DNA from: Burkholderiales bacterium
GTDB taxonomy: Bacteria > Pseudomonadota > Gammaproteobacteria > Burkholderiales > Burkholderiaceae_B
Length of the DNA: 36,014 nucleotides
Assembly: GCA_027484315.1 (NCBI GenBank)
Contig: JAIXTE010000012.1
Coordinates: 1 to 36,014, forward strand
Direction of reading: 5' to 3'
In this document: one piece after another, positions 16,372 to 24,771 of the stretch
Layout of the letters: each line of letters begins with the position of its first letter
Position numbering within the stretch: the stretch's first letter is position 1
Notes under the pieces: generated by a model
Told to the model about the DNA's origin: nothing
Database searches by the model: none
Seen by the model: the letters and a program-made list of their open reading frames with translations, nothing else
Program-made: the position numbers and the translations under genes

Positions 16372-16926
16372 ATGATGACAAAACCTTATATTCACCCGTC
16401 TGCCAATGTGTCGGAACAAGCCCTGATTGGCGAGAACACCAAGGTCTGGATCAATGTCCAGATTCGCGAGAAGGTGAGGATTGGAAACAACTGTATTGTC
16501 TCGAAAGACGTCTACATAGACCAGGACGTCACAATTGGTCACAATTGTAAAATACAGAACAGTGTTTCAATCTATAAGGGAGTCTCCATTGAGGATCGCG
16601 TTTTCGTCGGTCCTAATGTGGCATTCACGAACGATCGGGTTCCACGCGCTTTCAACACCAACTGGAAAATCACACCCACATTGGTACGCGAGGGGGCCAG
16701 TTTGGGCGCCAACAGCACGATAGTCTGCGGCGTGGAAATCGGCAGGTTTGCCATGGTGGCTGCAGGCAGCGTTGTGACGAAAGACGTTCCGCCACACGCA
16801 CTGGTGATGGGAAACCCAGCCCGTATTCATGCCTATGTTTGCGAATGCGGAAACAAATTGGACCAAAAAGGGTATTGCAGCGCCTGCAACACCACTACGA
16901 AATTGCAAGTACTTTCCGGAGAATAA
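16372..16926 (+). CDS. Hexapeptide-repeat acyltransferase with C-terminal Cys cluster (WbpD/QdtC-like)
   Basis: This 184-residue left-handed beta-helix acyltransferase shows hexapeptide turns from ~10 to 140, including IVSKDVYIDQDVTIGHNCKI, REGASLGANSTIVCGVEIG and VVTKDVPPHALVMGNPAR. The tail has Cys157-x-Cys159 and Cys169-x2-Cys172, spaced like a zinc ribbon. The family acetylates or otherwise acylates amino groups on nucleotide sugars, as in WbpD, WlbB, QdtC or FdtC. It pairs with the Gfo/Idh gene starting three bases after its stop. This is a second acyltransferase plus oxidoreductase pair besides wbpD/wbpB, so a second 3-amino sugar or a later modification is possible. ATG codons at 16372 and 16375 are both usable. 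The exact substrate is unknown. Confidence 0.85.
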   Translation: MMTKPYIHPSANVSEQALIGENTKVWINVQIREKVRIGNNCIVSKDVYIDQDVTIGHNCKIQNSVSIYKGVSIEDRVFVGPNVAFTNDRVPRAFNTNWKITPTLVREGASLGANSTIVCGVEIGRFAMVAAGSVVTKDVPPHALVMGNPARIHAYVCECGNKLDQKGYCSACNTTTKLQVLSGE

Positions 16927-16928
16927 GC

Positions 16929-17918
16929 TTGAACATTGCCTTGATCGGTTTTGGCTACTGGGGACCCAACGTGGCAAAAAACATATTTGCCAACAAGAAA
17001 CTGACCTTGCACACAATCTGCGACAAAAAACAGGCTCGACTTGATAAGGCCCGCAACATCTATATTGAGCAATGTCGCTACGAGACCGATTATCAGGTCT
17101 TGCTGAACAATCCGGACATACATGCTGTCGCAGTAGCTGTGGAAACAAGCGCGCACCACCAGTTGGTCAAGGACGCACTGAAAGCTGGCAAGCACGTGTA
17201 CGTGGAAAAACCCTTTACATCCACAGTGGCCGAGGCCGAGGAGTTGACAGCCCTTGCCAACTCAAAAGGCCTGATCATTCACGTGGATCACATCATGATG
17301 TATCACCCCTGCATCCGAAAAATCCAGGAGCTGATCGCCAGTGGCGAAATCGGCGATTTGATATACATCGAAGCGATGCGCATGAACCTGGGTCAAATCA
17401 AAAAAGACGTGAGCGCAATGGCTGACCTTGCTGTCCACGACCTGGCGATCATCGACTACCTGTCCAATGGCAAGGAGCCTTTCTACATCAAGGCGGTGGG
17501 TGAAAAAATGTACAACCCAAAGGAAAGCCTTACCTTTTTGATGCTTCGATACGACGCGTTCATTGCACACATTCAATCCAGCTGGATTTCACCGCTGAAA
17601 GAACGCAAGTTGATTGTGGCGGGAACAAAAAAAATGGCCGTATTCGACGACATGAAGCCTACGACCGAGAAATTGACGATTTACGACAAAGGTGTTGATG
17701 TGATCGCGGGTACCGATGTGGAGTATCAAGACTATGCGGTCAAAACAAGGGTGGGGGATATCTGGATTCCATACATTCCGGACCAGGATGCGCTGTTCAA
17801 CAGCATTGATCATTTTGCGGAATGTATTGCATCGGAAACACCCTCTTCATCTGGACCGGAACAGGCTATTCGTGTGCTGAAAATACTGGAACATGCCGAA
17901 GCCAACATGAACACCTGA
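16929..17918 (+). CDS. Gfo/Idh/MocA family oxidoreductase
   Basis: This NAD(P)-dependent oxidoreductase has 329 residues and starts at TTG (16929), two bases after the previous stop and six bases after GGAGA. The longer frame from 16839 adds 30 residues that overlap the upstream gene and precede the Rossmann motif, so I reject it. The motif (ALIGFGYWGPNVAK) is at the very N-terminus and the family signature is YVEKPF at 91-96. The substrate domain contains HVDHIMMYHPCIRKI and MADLAVHDLAIIDYL. It diverges from the WbpB-type protein in this window. The expected role is oxidation or reduction of a nucleotide-sugar position, perhaps C3, working with the acyltransferase. Substrate unknown; no third gene such as an aminotransferase follows directly. 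Confidence 0.85.
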   Translation: MNIALIGFGYWGPNVAKNIFANKKLTLHTICDKKQARLDKARNIYIEQCRYETDYQVLLNNPDIHAVAVAVETSAHHQLVKDALKAGKHVYVEKPFTSTVAEAEELTALANSKGLIIHVDHIMMYHPCIRKIQELIASGEIGDLIYIEAMRMNLGQIKKDVSAMADLAVHDLAIIDYLSNGKEPFYIKAVGEKMYNPKESLTFLMLRYDAFIAHIQSSWISPLKERKLIVAGTKKMAVFDDMKPTTEKLTIYDKGVDVIAGTDVEYQDYAVKTRVGDIWIPYIPDQDALFNSIDHFAECIASETPSSSGPEQAIRVLKILEHAEANMNT

Positions 17919-17926
17919 TTTCGATA

Positions 17927-19831
17927 TCAAAGATTAAAAACCTGTACCCAGCGGCACAGGTTGATCAACCGCCAAGCCCTGTAACTGAAAGGGCGTTGGC
18001 CATCAATAATCTGCTTGAGTTCGCTGCGACAAGCATCAACGTTTAACATGGGCAATTGTCTTGCCCCTTCCAACCATTCGTAAACGCGTTGTTGCCCAAG
18101 TTGGCGTAACCAAACAAGCTCAGGCGTTGCAAAACCCACTTTGTCTTTTCGATCAAGAACAGGGTCAGGCACGATACCGCGCATCGCATGACGAAAAATA
18201 CTTTTGGTTTCGCCTTGGTTTGAAACAAGGAAATGTTCCGGCACAGTGAGCAAAAACTCTGCAATGTCGGAATTCAAAAAGGGTACCCTGCTTTCAACGG
18301 CCCACCGCATCGAGTTTCTGTCACCATGACGCAATAGCGAGCCCAAGGCCCCGCCAGACAAAGAACGTCGCAGCGTGGCCGTCAGATAACGACCACGAGG
18401 TGCTTCATCACTTGCAACACTGTGCGGATAAAGGCTGCGCTGAACACCAGCCTGGCTGAGATAATGCGAATTCAACCACGCCGGGCTGGTATCGCGGCCA
18501 ATCCATTTCAAGGCAGTTGCGCGCGCATGGGCTGGCAAGTACTGCCCAAGCAGCGATTGCCAGGCGAATGCTTTTGAACGACCTGGCCACTGGGCCCAGG
18601 CATTGGCAAAGCGATACGCCTGCAGCAACTGACCCTGCTGCACAAGACTGCGCAAGCGGTGACCTGGGTAGCCGTTATACCCTGCCAGCAACTCATCAGC
18701 ACCCTGCCCGTCGAGGGTTACAGTAACGCCGTTCTCACGGGCAAGCTTGAACACGCGGTACTGCGCATAAATACTGGTGCTATAAAAGGGTTCGCCTTGA
18801 ACACGGATCATGTCATCAATATCGGCAGCCAACTCATGACCGGATACGGTAATTTTGTGAGCTTTGGCGCGGACCTGCTGGTTCACCATGTCGGCCCACA
18901 CTTCTTCATCGCCTTCCTGCCCCTTGGCAATATAACTAAACGTATTAATTGGCATGTCTGGTTCCACATGACGCATGCCACACACCACGGCAGACGAATC
19001 GACCCCACCTGAAAGTGCTGCCCCTATTGGCACATCACTGCGCAAATGCAGACGAATGCTATTCAGAAACCGTTCGCGTAGTTCGTCTGCAGCTGATTCA
19101 AATGTTCCAGAGAAAGATTGTTCTACCCTTGGCCACCACCACCTTTCCGGCTGCTTGGCGGCAGCCAGGTCATTCAAATCCAACTCGAGGAAATGACCGG
19201 CGGGCAAGGCAATTATGCCGTTGAGAAATGTATGGCCACTGTCGTCGTAACCACCGTGTATCAGATAGTCAAAACTTCGCTGTACATTGACAGAAGGTCG
19301 TTCGGGGAAAAGGGCGAGCAATGCGGGAAGCTCTGATGCAAACAAAAACTGATGGGCTTGCCGACTGTAGTAAAACGGTTTGATTCCAAAAGCATCCCGG
19401 GCACAAAACAATTTGTTGGCAAGGCGATCCAAAACAGAAAAAGCAAACATGCCACGCAGCTTTTGCAAGGCATCAAATCCCCATTGTTGCCAAGCGGCCA
19501 ACAACACCTCCGTGTCTGAATCCGTGCGAAATGCGCGACCTAACTGACACAACTGTTGACGCAATTCTCGATAATTGTAAACCTCACCATTAAAAACAAT
19601 ACTGAATTGACCACATGCACTGTGCATGGGTTGGTGCCCAGCCGCGGACAAATCAATAATTGACAATCGAGTGTGACCCAGGATGACATCAACCGCCCCA
19701 AGCGAGGTTGTCTCAAGCCCCCGGTCATTTGGACCCCGGTGCGCGATAGCTGCCAATGCAGTGTGCATATGCGCCTTGGCATACTGCCCAGTCTCAGTTT
19801 CAGCAAATACCGCGCCTAAAATACCGCACAT
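17927..19831 (-). CDS. Asparagine-synthase-like glutamine amidotransferase (AsnB/WbpS type)
   Basis: The protein has 634 residues in two domains. The N-terminal Ntn glutaminase starts with Met-Cys2 (nucleophile after Met removal) and carries RGPNDRG, TRLSIIDLS, NGEVYNYREL and DSDTEVLL. The C-terminal synthetase has the ATP pyrophosphatase P-loop SGGVDSS at 274-280 and LDGQGADELLAGYNGYPGH. All catalytic blocks are intact. In O-antigen clusters such proteins (WbpS in Pseudomonas aeruginosa, WbmE-like ones in Bordetella) are thought to amidate the carboxylate of uronic acid residues. The nearby WbpA-B-E-D-I pathway supplies such a uronic acid, so uronamide formation is the favoured role; ordinary asparagine synthesis is the alternative. 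It follows wzx by two bases and converges on the Gfo/Idh gene with an 8-base gap. Confidence 0.9.
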   Translation of the reverse strand: MCGILGAVFAETETGQYAKAHMHTALAAIAHRGPNDRGLETTSLGAVDVILGHTRLSIIDLSAAGHQPMHSACGQFSIVFNGEVYNYRELRQQLCQLGRAFRTDSDTEVLLAAWQQWGFDALQKLRGMFAFSVLDRLANKLFCARDAFGIKPFYYSRQAHQFLFASELPALLALFPERPSVNVQRSFDYLIHGGYDDSGHTFLNGIIALPAGHFLELDLNDLAAAKQPERWWWPRVEQSFSGTFESAADELRERFLNSIRLHLRSDVPIGAALSGGVDSSAVVCGMRHVEPDMPINTFSYIAKGQEGDEEVWADMVNQQVRAKAHKITVSGHELAADIDDMIRVQGEPFYSTSIYAQYRVFKLARENGVTVTLDGQGADELLAGYNGYPGHRLRSLVQQGQLLQAYRFANAWAQWPGRSKAFAWQSLLGQYLPAHARATALKWIGRDTSPAWLNSHYLSQAGVQRSLYPHSVASDEAPRGRYLTATLRRSLSGGALGSLLRHGDRNSMRWAVESRVPFLNSDIAEFLLTVPEHFLVSNQGETKSIFRHAMRGIVPDPVLDRKDKVGFATPELVWLRQLGQQRVYEWLEGARQLPMLNVDACRSELKQIIDGQRPFSYRAWRLINLCRWVQVFNL

Positions 19832-19833
19832 GT

Positions 19834-21270
19834 TTAAACTTTCCCTGTAAGTACAAGCTGTCGCAGCTTATTGATATTGATCAAACCGATACGCCACTGA
19901 ACACACACAAAGGCGAGCAACAAACCGGACTTGACCAAAAGAATTTGCCACATCGGCAAAGTAGCCTCATCGACCCAATAGCCTGACTGCACCAGCATCG
20001 CATAGACAGCCACTGAAATAGACAGTGGCCTCCATTCAAACGGCACAGTATAAAGTCGCTGGGACACCAAAACCCAGGCACCAAAAAATGCGGCGGAAGA
20101 TATCAAGGTAGCAAGTGCGGCCCCCATTCCGCCCATGGAAGGGACCAATAAAAAGTTACCAATTACGCTAACAAGGGCCGCGAACAGGGTCACCAACAAT
20201 TGCAGACTGGTTTTCTTGAGAATGGCCATACCTGGCGCAAACACATACATTTGTGACAACAACAATGCCGGGGCGAGGATCGCGATCAGTACGGCAGCCT
20301 GCTGATATTCACTGCTGGCAAAAATAAAAAGAATCTGTCTGGAAAACAAGGCGAGTGCGAGACAGCCCAGCAATGCAACAACAGAAAAACCGCTGAATAA
20401 TCTTGCGATTTCCGAAGGTGTGCTGTCATCGCGATAATGTTGATAAATCAGGGGAGTAATTGCAGCCTGCACACCGACAATTAGCAATGAAGCAACCCCT
20501 GCCAACCTGCTGGCCAGCCCGTACAATCCCACATCAGCCAATGTTCCATAATGCGACAACGCAAAACGATTAATGTACAAGCTGACAAATACAGCCAAAC
20601 CTGCGGGCACCAAGGGCATCGAAAACCGAAGCAAGTCCTTGAGAACCCTGAAATCAAACTGCCACGCAAAGCTTTGACGCAACAACGCAAAGGCGAGCAA
20701 CACGCCCACGGAGACTGCCAGTATCTGAGCTTGAATCAAACCCTCAATGCCCGTTTTAAACCAAAGTGCAGCCAAGGCAGTGAAGCCCAATAAAGTGGCT
20801 GAAAACACGATGCTGACTACAGCATATTCCTTGCTGCGAAGTTCCCAGCGAAACTGATTGATCAAGAGGTAGTAAACCCCATTAATGGCCATGAAGGCGA
20901 AGCCCAGGCGAAGCGCAGATTCATAGCTCGTTACACCAAACAGCATTTGACCGATCGGAACAGAAAACATCAAACCCGCGATGTAGAACACACCGAACAT
21001 AAAAGCCGTAAAAAAGAAAACCGTGCTGGCGAGCCTGCGCTGGTGCGCAGCGCCCTGCGCTTCGGACCAGAAGCGGGACAGTCCCTGGCTAACCTCCAGC
21101 GCAACCACCAGATTGGCCAACGCACCAAGCGTTGTGATCAAATCAAAGACACCAAAATCGGCTGGCGACAGAATGTGGGTATAAAACGGAATCAACAGAA
21201 ACGACATTCCGCGAGTCAGTATGGATGACAGGCCATATACCAAAACATCTTTAATGGCCCGGTTAATCAT
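19834..21270 (-). CDS. wzx: Wzx-type lipid-linked oligosaccharide flippase
   Basis: This is a 478-residue polytopic protein with about 12-14 hydrophobic segments and a Lys/Arg-poor core, in the polysaccharide transport (MATE/MOP) family. The N-terminus VLVYGLSSILTRGMSFLLIP and then YTHILSPADFGVFDLI are typical of Wzx proteins. I chose the ATG at 21270 (MINRAIKD), which overlaps the upstream stop by eight bases; a TTG at 21297 is the only basis for the longer frame. It would translocate an undecaprenyl-linked repeat unit to the periplasmic face. No separate Wzy is visible unless the partial protein at the right edge is one. Gene order is glycosyltransferase, wzx, amidotransferase. Confidence 0.9.
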   Translation of the reverse strand: MINRAIKDVLVYGLSSILTRGMSFLLIPFYTHILSPADFGVFDLITTLGALANLVVALEVSQGLSRFWSEAQGAAHQRRLASTVFFFTAFMFGVFYIAGLMFSVPIGQMLFGVTSYESALRLGFAFMAINGVYYLLINQFRWELRSKEYAVVSIVFSATLLGFTALAALWFKTGIEGLIQAQILAVSVGVLLAFALLRQSFAWQFDFRVLKDLLRFSMPLVPAGLAVFVSLYINRFALSHYGTLADVGLYGLASRLAGVASLLIVGVQAAITPLIYQHYRDDSTPSEIARLFSGFSVVALLGCLALALFSRQILFIFASSEYQQAAVLIAILAPALLLSQMYVFAPGMAILKKTSLQLLVTLFAALVSVIGNFLLVPSMGGMGAALATLISSAAFFGAWVLVSQRLYTVPFEWRPLSISVAVYAMLVQSGYWVDEATLPMWQILLVKSGLLLAFVCVQWRIGLININKLRQLVLTGKV

Positions 21271-22573
21271 TCTTACTGCCACCTTTATACGTATCAATCA
21301 GTTCTTGCAGCGCCATGCAAAGCTCTGGTTTGTTACCAAGCTCAAAAGACAATTCACCATACTGTTGCAACAAGGACTCAGCGAGTAAACATGCATGCTC
21401 TGCTGACATGCCACAACCAAGAACATGCGTGACTTGATGGGGTTCAACCCACCAATCGGGAGGCACTTGATCGTTCAGCAGGGATAGGTACCGCCAAGCC
21501 ACCGCCTTGGCCTTCCAGTAGGTGTGTACAAACTGTGCAGCACTTTGCCCCAGCTCATGCCGATACGGGTGATCCATGATTAGTCGCTCAATGGCCTCCT
21601 CCAGCTCGTCTGGGTGCACAAACTCGGAAGGAGGTATCCCGGCGGGGCCATACAGATTGATTGGCTGGCCTACGCAGTAGGAACCGACTACTGCAGGTTT
21701 GCCAAAGTAAGCCGCTTCAGCAGCAAATACCGCCATCGGGGTATCTGAGTAGAGTTGATCAATAACAAAATCGCATTGCTGGATTTCTTCAATAACCCGG
21801 GCATTGCTCATGTTTTGGAGCATCACCAGTTCAAACTTCACACCCCGTTCTTTCAAGCGGTCTAGTGCGGCGATAATTTGAGTGGTTCCTTTAACCGCAG
21901 GATTGGAAGGACTATGCAAAATTTTGACAACAGCAGGGTGGCCGTTAGGTGCCTTTCTGCAATTCACATCCAACTCTACAAACTGTCGAGGCACGCCCAT
22001 TGCAAACCAGTTAATGAACCGCTTTTCCTGAAACTGGGCACTGAATGGGGAGTTGACAATAAAATCAGCATATTTTTCGTGTCGGGAAATCAAGGCCTTG
22101 CGCTGTCGACTTAGTTTTCGCAACGAAGTTGCCGATGGAATAGGCATTCCGGATGGAAACTGGCCCCCATCCATGTAGGGAGGCCGGGCATCGCTTCCAA
22201 CATAGACAAAAATAATTTTCTTTTTCAACAGCTTGAGCAACTTCAACTCAAAAGCTGAATCCGTCAGGGTTTGACCAAAAAGAAAAATAAAAGCCTGAAA
22301 ATTAAGTATTGCCCAAGGCAAAAACAGATAACCGAGCATTTTGTGCAAAAGCACATACAGAATTTTCAAAAACAGACGATTGCGCGGTGTTTGCATCCGC
22401 TTGAGACCCACCTGTTGCCACAGACGAAATGCGACAGGGGCTTTTGTAGTGGAGTAATTGAAAGGGTCAGGTGCCGATAGCACCACCTGGGCCTGAACAC
22501 CCGCCTCTAGCAGCCCATGGGCCAGACCGGTTGCGATACCGGCAATATTGACCGGGCCTATGAACACTTTCAA
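21263..22573 (-). CDS. Glycosyltransferase, GT4-like
   Basis: The protein has 436 residues and starts at TTG (22573; MKVFIGPVNIAGIATGLAHG), with AAGGA six bases upstream. The N-terminal half has a hydrophobic helix near 85-105, suggesting membrane association. The C-terminal half has a donor-site-like block (SPSNPAVKGTTQIIAALDRL, then AAEAAYFGKPAVVGSY) typical of GT-B enzymes. Similarity to named O-antigen transferases is weak and the acidic donor motif is not textbook, so the specificity is open. It is the first gene of the minus-strand block with wzx and the amidotransferase, and is divergent from the dehydratase at 22695. Assembly of the repeat unit is the likely role. Confidence 0.78.
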   Translation of the reverse strand: MKVFIGPVNIAGIATGLAHGLLEAGVQAQVVLSAPDPFNYSTTKAPVAFRLWQQVGLKRMQTPRNRLFLKILYVLLHKMLGYLFLPWAILNFQAFIFLFGQTLTDSAFELKLLKLLKKKIIFVYVGSDARPPYMDGGQFPSGMPIPSATSLRKLSRQRKALISRHEKYADFIVNSPFSAQFQEKRFINWFAMGVPRQFVELDVNCRKAPNGHPAVVKILHSPSNPAVKGTTQIIAALDRLKERGVKFELVMLQNMSNARVIEEIQQCDFVIDQLYSDTPMAVFAAEAAYFGKPAVVGSYCVGQPINLYGPAGIPPSEFVHPDELEEAIERLIMDHPYRHELGQSAAQFVHTYWKAKAVAWRYLSLLNDQVPPDWWVEPHQVTHVLGCGMSAEHACLLAESLLQQYGELSFELGNKPELCMALQELIDTYKGGSKND

Positions 22574-22654
22574 ATGAATTCCTTGATCAATCGCAGCGAA
22601 ACATGTCGAGATGGTAATTGAATAATCGAAGATGTGATTGAATCAGGGCTCGCA

Positions 22655-22660
22655 TATAAT
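22655..22660 (+). promoter_or_regulatory. Consensus -10 element upstream of the dehydratase gene
   Basis: TATAAT lies 35 bases before the ATG at 22695, again in the context GCATATAAT. A weak -35 candidate (ATGTGA) is at 22632-22637 with a 17-base spacer. It would drive the three-gene formyl-amino-sugar module. Confidence 0.5.
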
Positions 22661-22694
22661 TGATGATGAACGAAATTTTAAGGTTACTTTGACT

Positions 22695-23678
22695 ATGAAG
22701 CGTGAAAATCGGCCGTCGATCGCAGGGGCAGGTATTTTGGTGACTGGGGGCGCTGGTTTTATCGGCAGTCACCTGGTGGACAAGCTAATCAGCTTGGGAG
22801 CTGCGCACGTTGTTGTGATTGACAACCTGTTCACTGGCGATGAGTCGAATCTCGCATCAGCGGTGGCGACAGGCAAATGCACTTTTTACAAGGACGATGC
22901 AGAGTTCTCAACCAGCCTTGACTACATATTTGCCAAACACGCGATTGAACTGGTGTTCAATTGCGCGACCAAGGCCTTGAACTATTCTTTCGTCAACCCC
23001 GCAAATGCTTTTCAAACCAACACCACTGTTGTGTTGAATTTGCTTGAAATTCAACGGCGCGGGGGCTTCAAAACACTTTGTCATTTTTCCACCTCAGAGG
23101 TGTATGGCACGGCGGTATATGAGCCAATGGACGAAGCGCATCCCAAAAACCCGACCACCACCTATGCTGCAGGTAAAGCAGCTGCCGACCACGCAGTGGA
23201 AAGCTACGTGAAAATGTTCGATTTGGACGCCTACATTGTTCGACCTTTCAACAATTACGGGCCACGCCAGAATTACAAGGGTTACCTGGCCGGAATTATT
23301 CCGATCACGGCATTCCGAATACTCAACGGAATCACACCCGAGCTTCACGGGGAGGGTTTACAAACACGCGACTTCATCTACGTACAGGACACGGTGGATG
23401 CGGTCGTGCAACTGCACAATGTTCTGCCAGCAGGCGAGACTGTGAACATTTCGACAGACAACCAAATATCAATGCGGGACCTGTTGCAACAGATTTTCAC
23501 CTTGATGAATTATCAGGGTGAGGTTGCCCGAAAACCCGAGCGCAAATCAGATGTGCTTTGCCACAATGCAAGCAATGAAAAGGTACACGGATTAATCGAG
23601 TACCACTTGACACCTTTTGATGAAGGTCTGGCCAAAACAATCGCCTGGTATCAACAAACAATCAAGAGGTCAGCATGA
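22695..23678 (+). CDS. NDP-sugar 4,6-dehydratase or UDP-GlcA decarboxylase (extended SDR)
   Basis: This extended short-chain dehydrogenase has 327 residues and starts at ATG 22695; an ATG at 22638 is an unlikely earlier start because it overlaps the promoter. The NAD motif TGGAGFIG is at 17-24, the STSEVYG active-site block at 132-138, and Tyr157-x3-Lys161 in TTTYAAGKAAADH. Glu135 is the feature seen in GDP-mannose 4,6-dehydratases and in UDP-xylose synthase/ArnA-type decarboxylases, while RmlB-type enzymes have Asp-Glu. So it should form a 4-keto sugar, but dehydratase or decarboxylase cannot be told apart. It is followed at an ATGA overlap by a DegT aminotransferase and then a formyltransferase, making a 4-amino-4-formyl sugar the likely product. 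Confidence 0.82.
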   Translation: MKRENRPSIAGAGILVTGGAGFIGSHLVDKLISLGAAHVVVIDNLFTGDESNLASAVATGKCTFYKDDAEFSTSLDYIFAKHAIELVFNCATKALNYSFVNPANAFQTNTTVVLNLLEIQRRGGFKTLCHFSTSEVYGTAVYEPMDEAHPKNPTTTYAAGKAAADHAVESYVKMFDLDAYIVRPFNNYGPRQNYKGYLAGIIPITAFRILNGITPELHGEGLQTRDFIYVQDTVDAVVQLHNVLPAGETVNISTDNQISMRDLLQQIFTLMNYQGEVARKPERKSDVLCHNASNEKVHGLIEYHLTPFDEGLAKTIAWYQQTIKRSA

Positions 23679-24766
23679 GCAGCATTCGGTTGATGAAATC
23701 CTACATTTCCTTTGAGGAAGTGGAAAAGGAGTTTCGTGAGGTTTTCGAAACTGGAATGTTTACACGCGGCACTCACATCCAGCACTTCAGGGAACAATTG
23801 TCTCAATTCGCTGATGTGAAGCACGTGTTTCCAACAACCTCGGCTACCACCGCCTTGTGGACCTGTTTGCGCGCCCTTGAAATAGGTCCTGGCGACGAGG
23901 TTGTTGTATCTGATTTTTCCTTTCCAGCCACAGCCAATGTGGTGGAAGACCTGGGCGCAACACCTGTGTTTGCAGATGTAGACCTGGACACATTCAACAT
24001 GCTGCCCAGTGAACTCGAAAAGAAGATAAGTCCAAAAACCAAGGCGGTCATTTTTGTAGATGCATTGGGCAACCCCACCGGGCTTACAAAAATCAAGGAG
24101 ATATGCGAGAAACACGGCATACCCCTGGTTGAAGACGCAGCCTGTGCAATCGGCAGCGCAGAACATGGAAAGCGTTGCGGGGGAATTGCGGATATGACGT
24201 GCTACAGCTTCCACCCCAGAAAGTTGATTAGTACAGGTGAAGGCGGTGCGATTACTACCAACAACGACGCGTGGGCGGATTGGTTTGAAGTGAAGCTGTT
24301 TCACGGCGCAAAGGGCATGAAAGGTGTTGCGCTTGATTTCGTTGATTACGGCTTCAACTTTCGTCTACCGGAACTTCAAGCCATCATGGGCAGCAAACAA
24401 CTGACCAAAATCGACAGCATTATTGACGAGCGGAACCGCATCAGGAACCTGTACATTGAATTGCTCGAACCACTTGGATTTGTTGCTCAAAAAACAGGGC
24501 CTGGGGTGCGGTACAACGTACAGTCAATGGTGTTCAAAGTACCGACAGGCTGCAACCGCAACAGCCTCATCATGCGTTTGAAAGAACTGGGCGTTGAAAC
24601 AACGATCGGCACCTATTCCATGAGCAGCGGCACCTACTTCGCAAAGAAGTACGACGATACTCAACCCAATTCAACCTGGCTGGAAAACAACACGATTACG
24701 TTGCCCTGTTTCGAGGGGGTTGAAGTTACCCTTGTAGTAACTGCAATAGAAAAAGCCTTGGCGTAA
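23675..24766 (+). CDS. DegT/DnrJ/EryC1/StrS sugar aminotransferase
   Basis: This PLP-dependent aminotransferase has 363 residues and starts at the ATG overlapping the previous stop (ATGA at 23675-23678). Motifs are PTTSATTALWTCLRALEIG, GDEVVVSDFSFPATANVVED, VEDAACAIGSAEHGKRCGG (Asp154) and SFHPRKLISTGEGGA with the PLP Lys at 183. It is not closely similar to the WbpE-type enzyme at 12151. It should transfer an amino group, usually from glutamate, to the keto sugar made by the upstream SDR, giving a 4-amino sugar as in ArnB, WbpE or perosamine synthases. The formyltransferase follows after 5 bases. Confidence 0.9.
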   Translation: MSSIRLMKSYISFEEVEKEFREVFETGMFTRGTHIQHFREQLSQFADVKHVFPTTSATTALWTCLRALEIGPGDEVVVSDFSFPATANVVEDLGATPVFADVDLDTFNMLPSELEKKISPKTKAVIFVDALGNPTGLTKIKEICEKHGIPLVEDAACAIGSAEHGKRCGGIADMTCYSFHPRKLISTGEGGAITTNNDAWADWFEVKLFHGAKGMKGVALDFVDYGFNFRLPELQAIMGSKQLTKIDSIIDERNRIRNLYIELLEPLGFVAQKTGPGVRYNVQSMVFKVPTGCNRNSLIMRLKELGVETTIGTYSMSSGTYFAKKYDDTQPNSTWLENNTITLPCFEGVEVTLVVTAIEKALA

Positions 24767-24771
24767 AAATT

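Noticed and set aside
16839..16928. Longer N-terminus for the second Gfo/Idh protein
   Set aside because: The 30 extra residues overlap the acyltransferase gene and precede the Rossmann motif; the TTG at 16929 with GGAGA upstream fits better.
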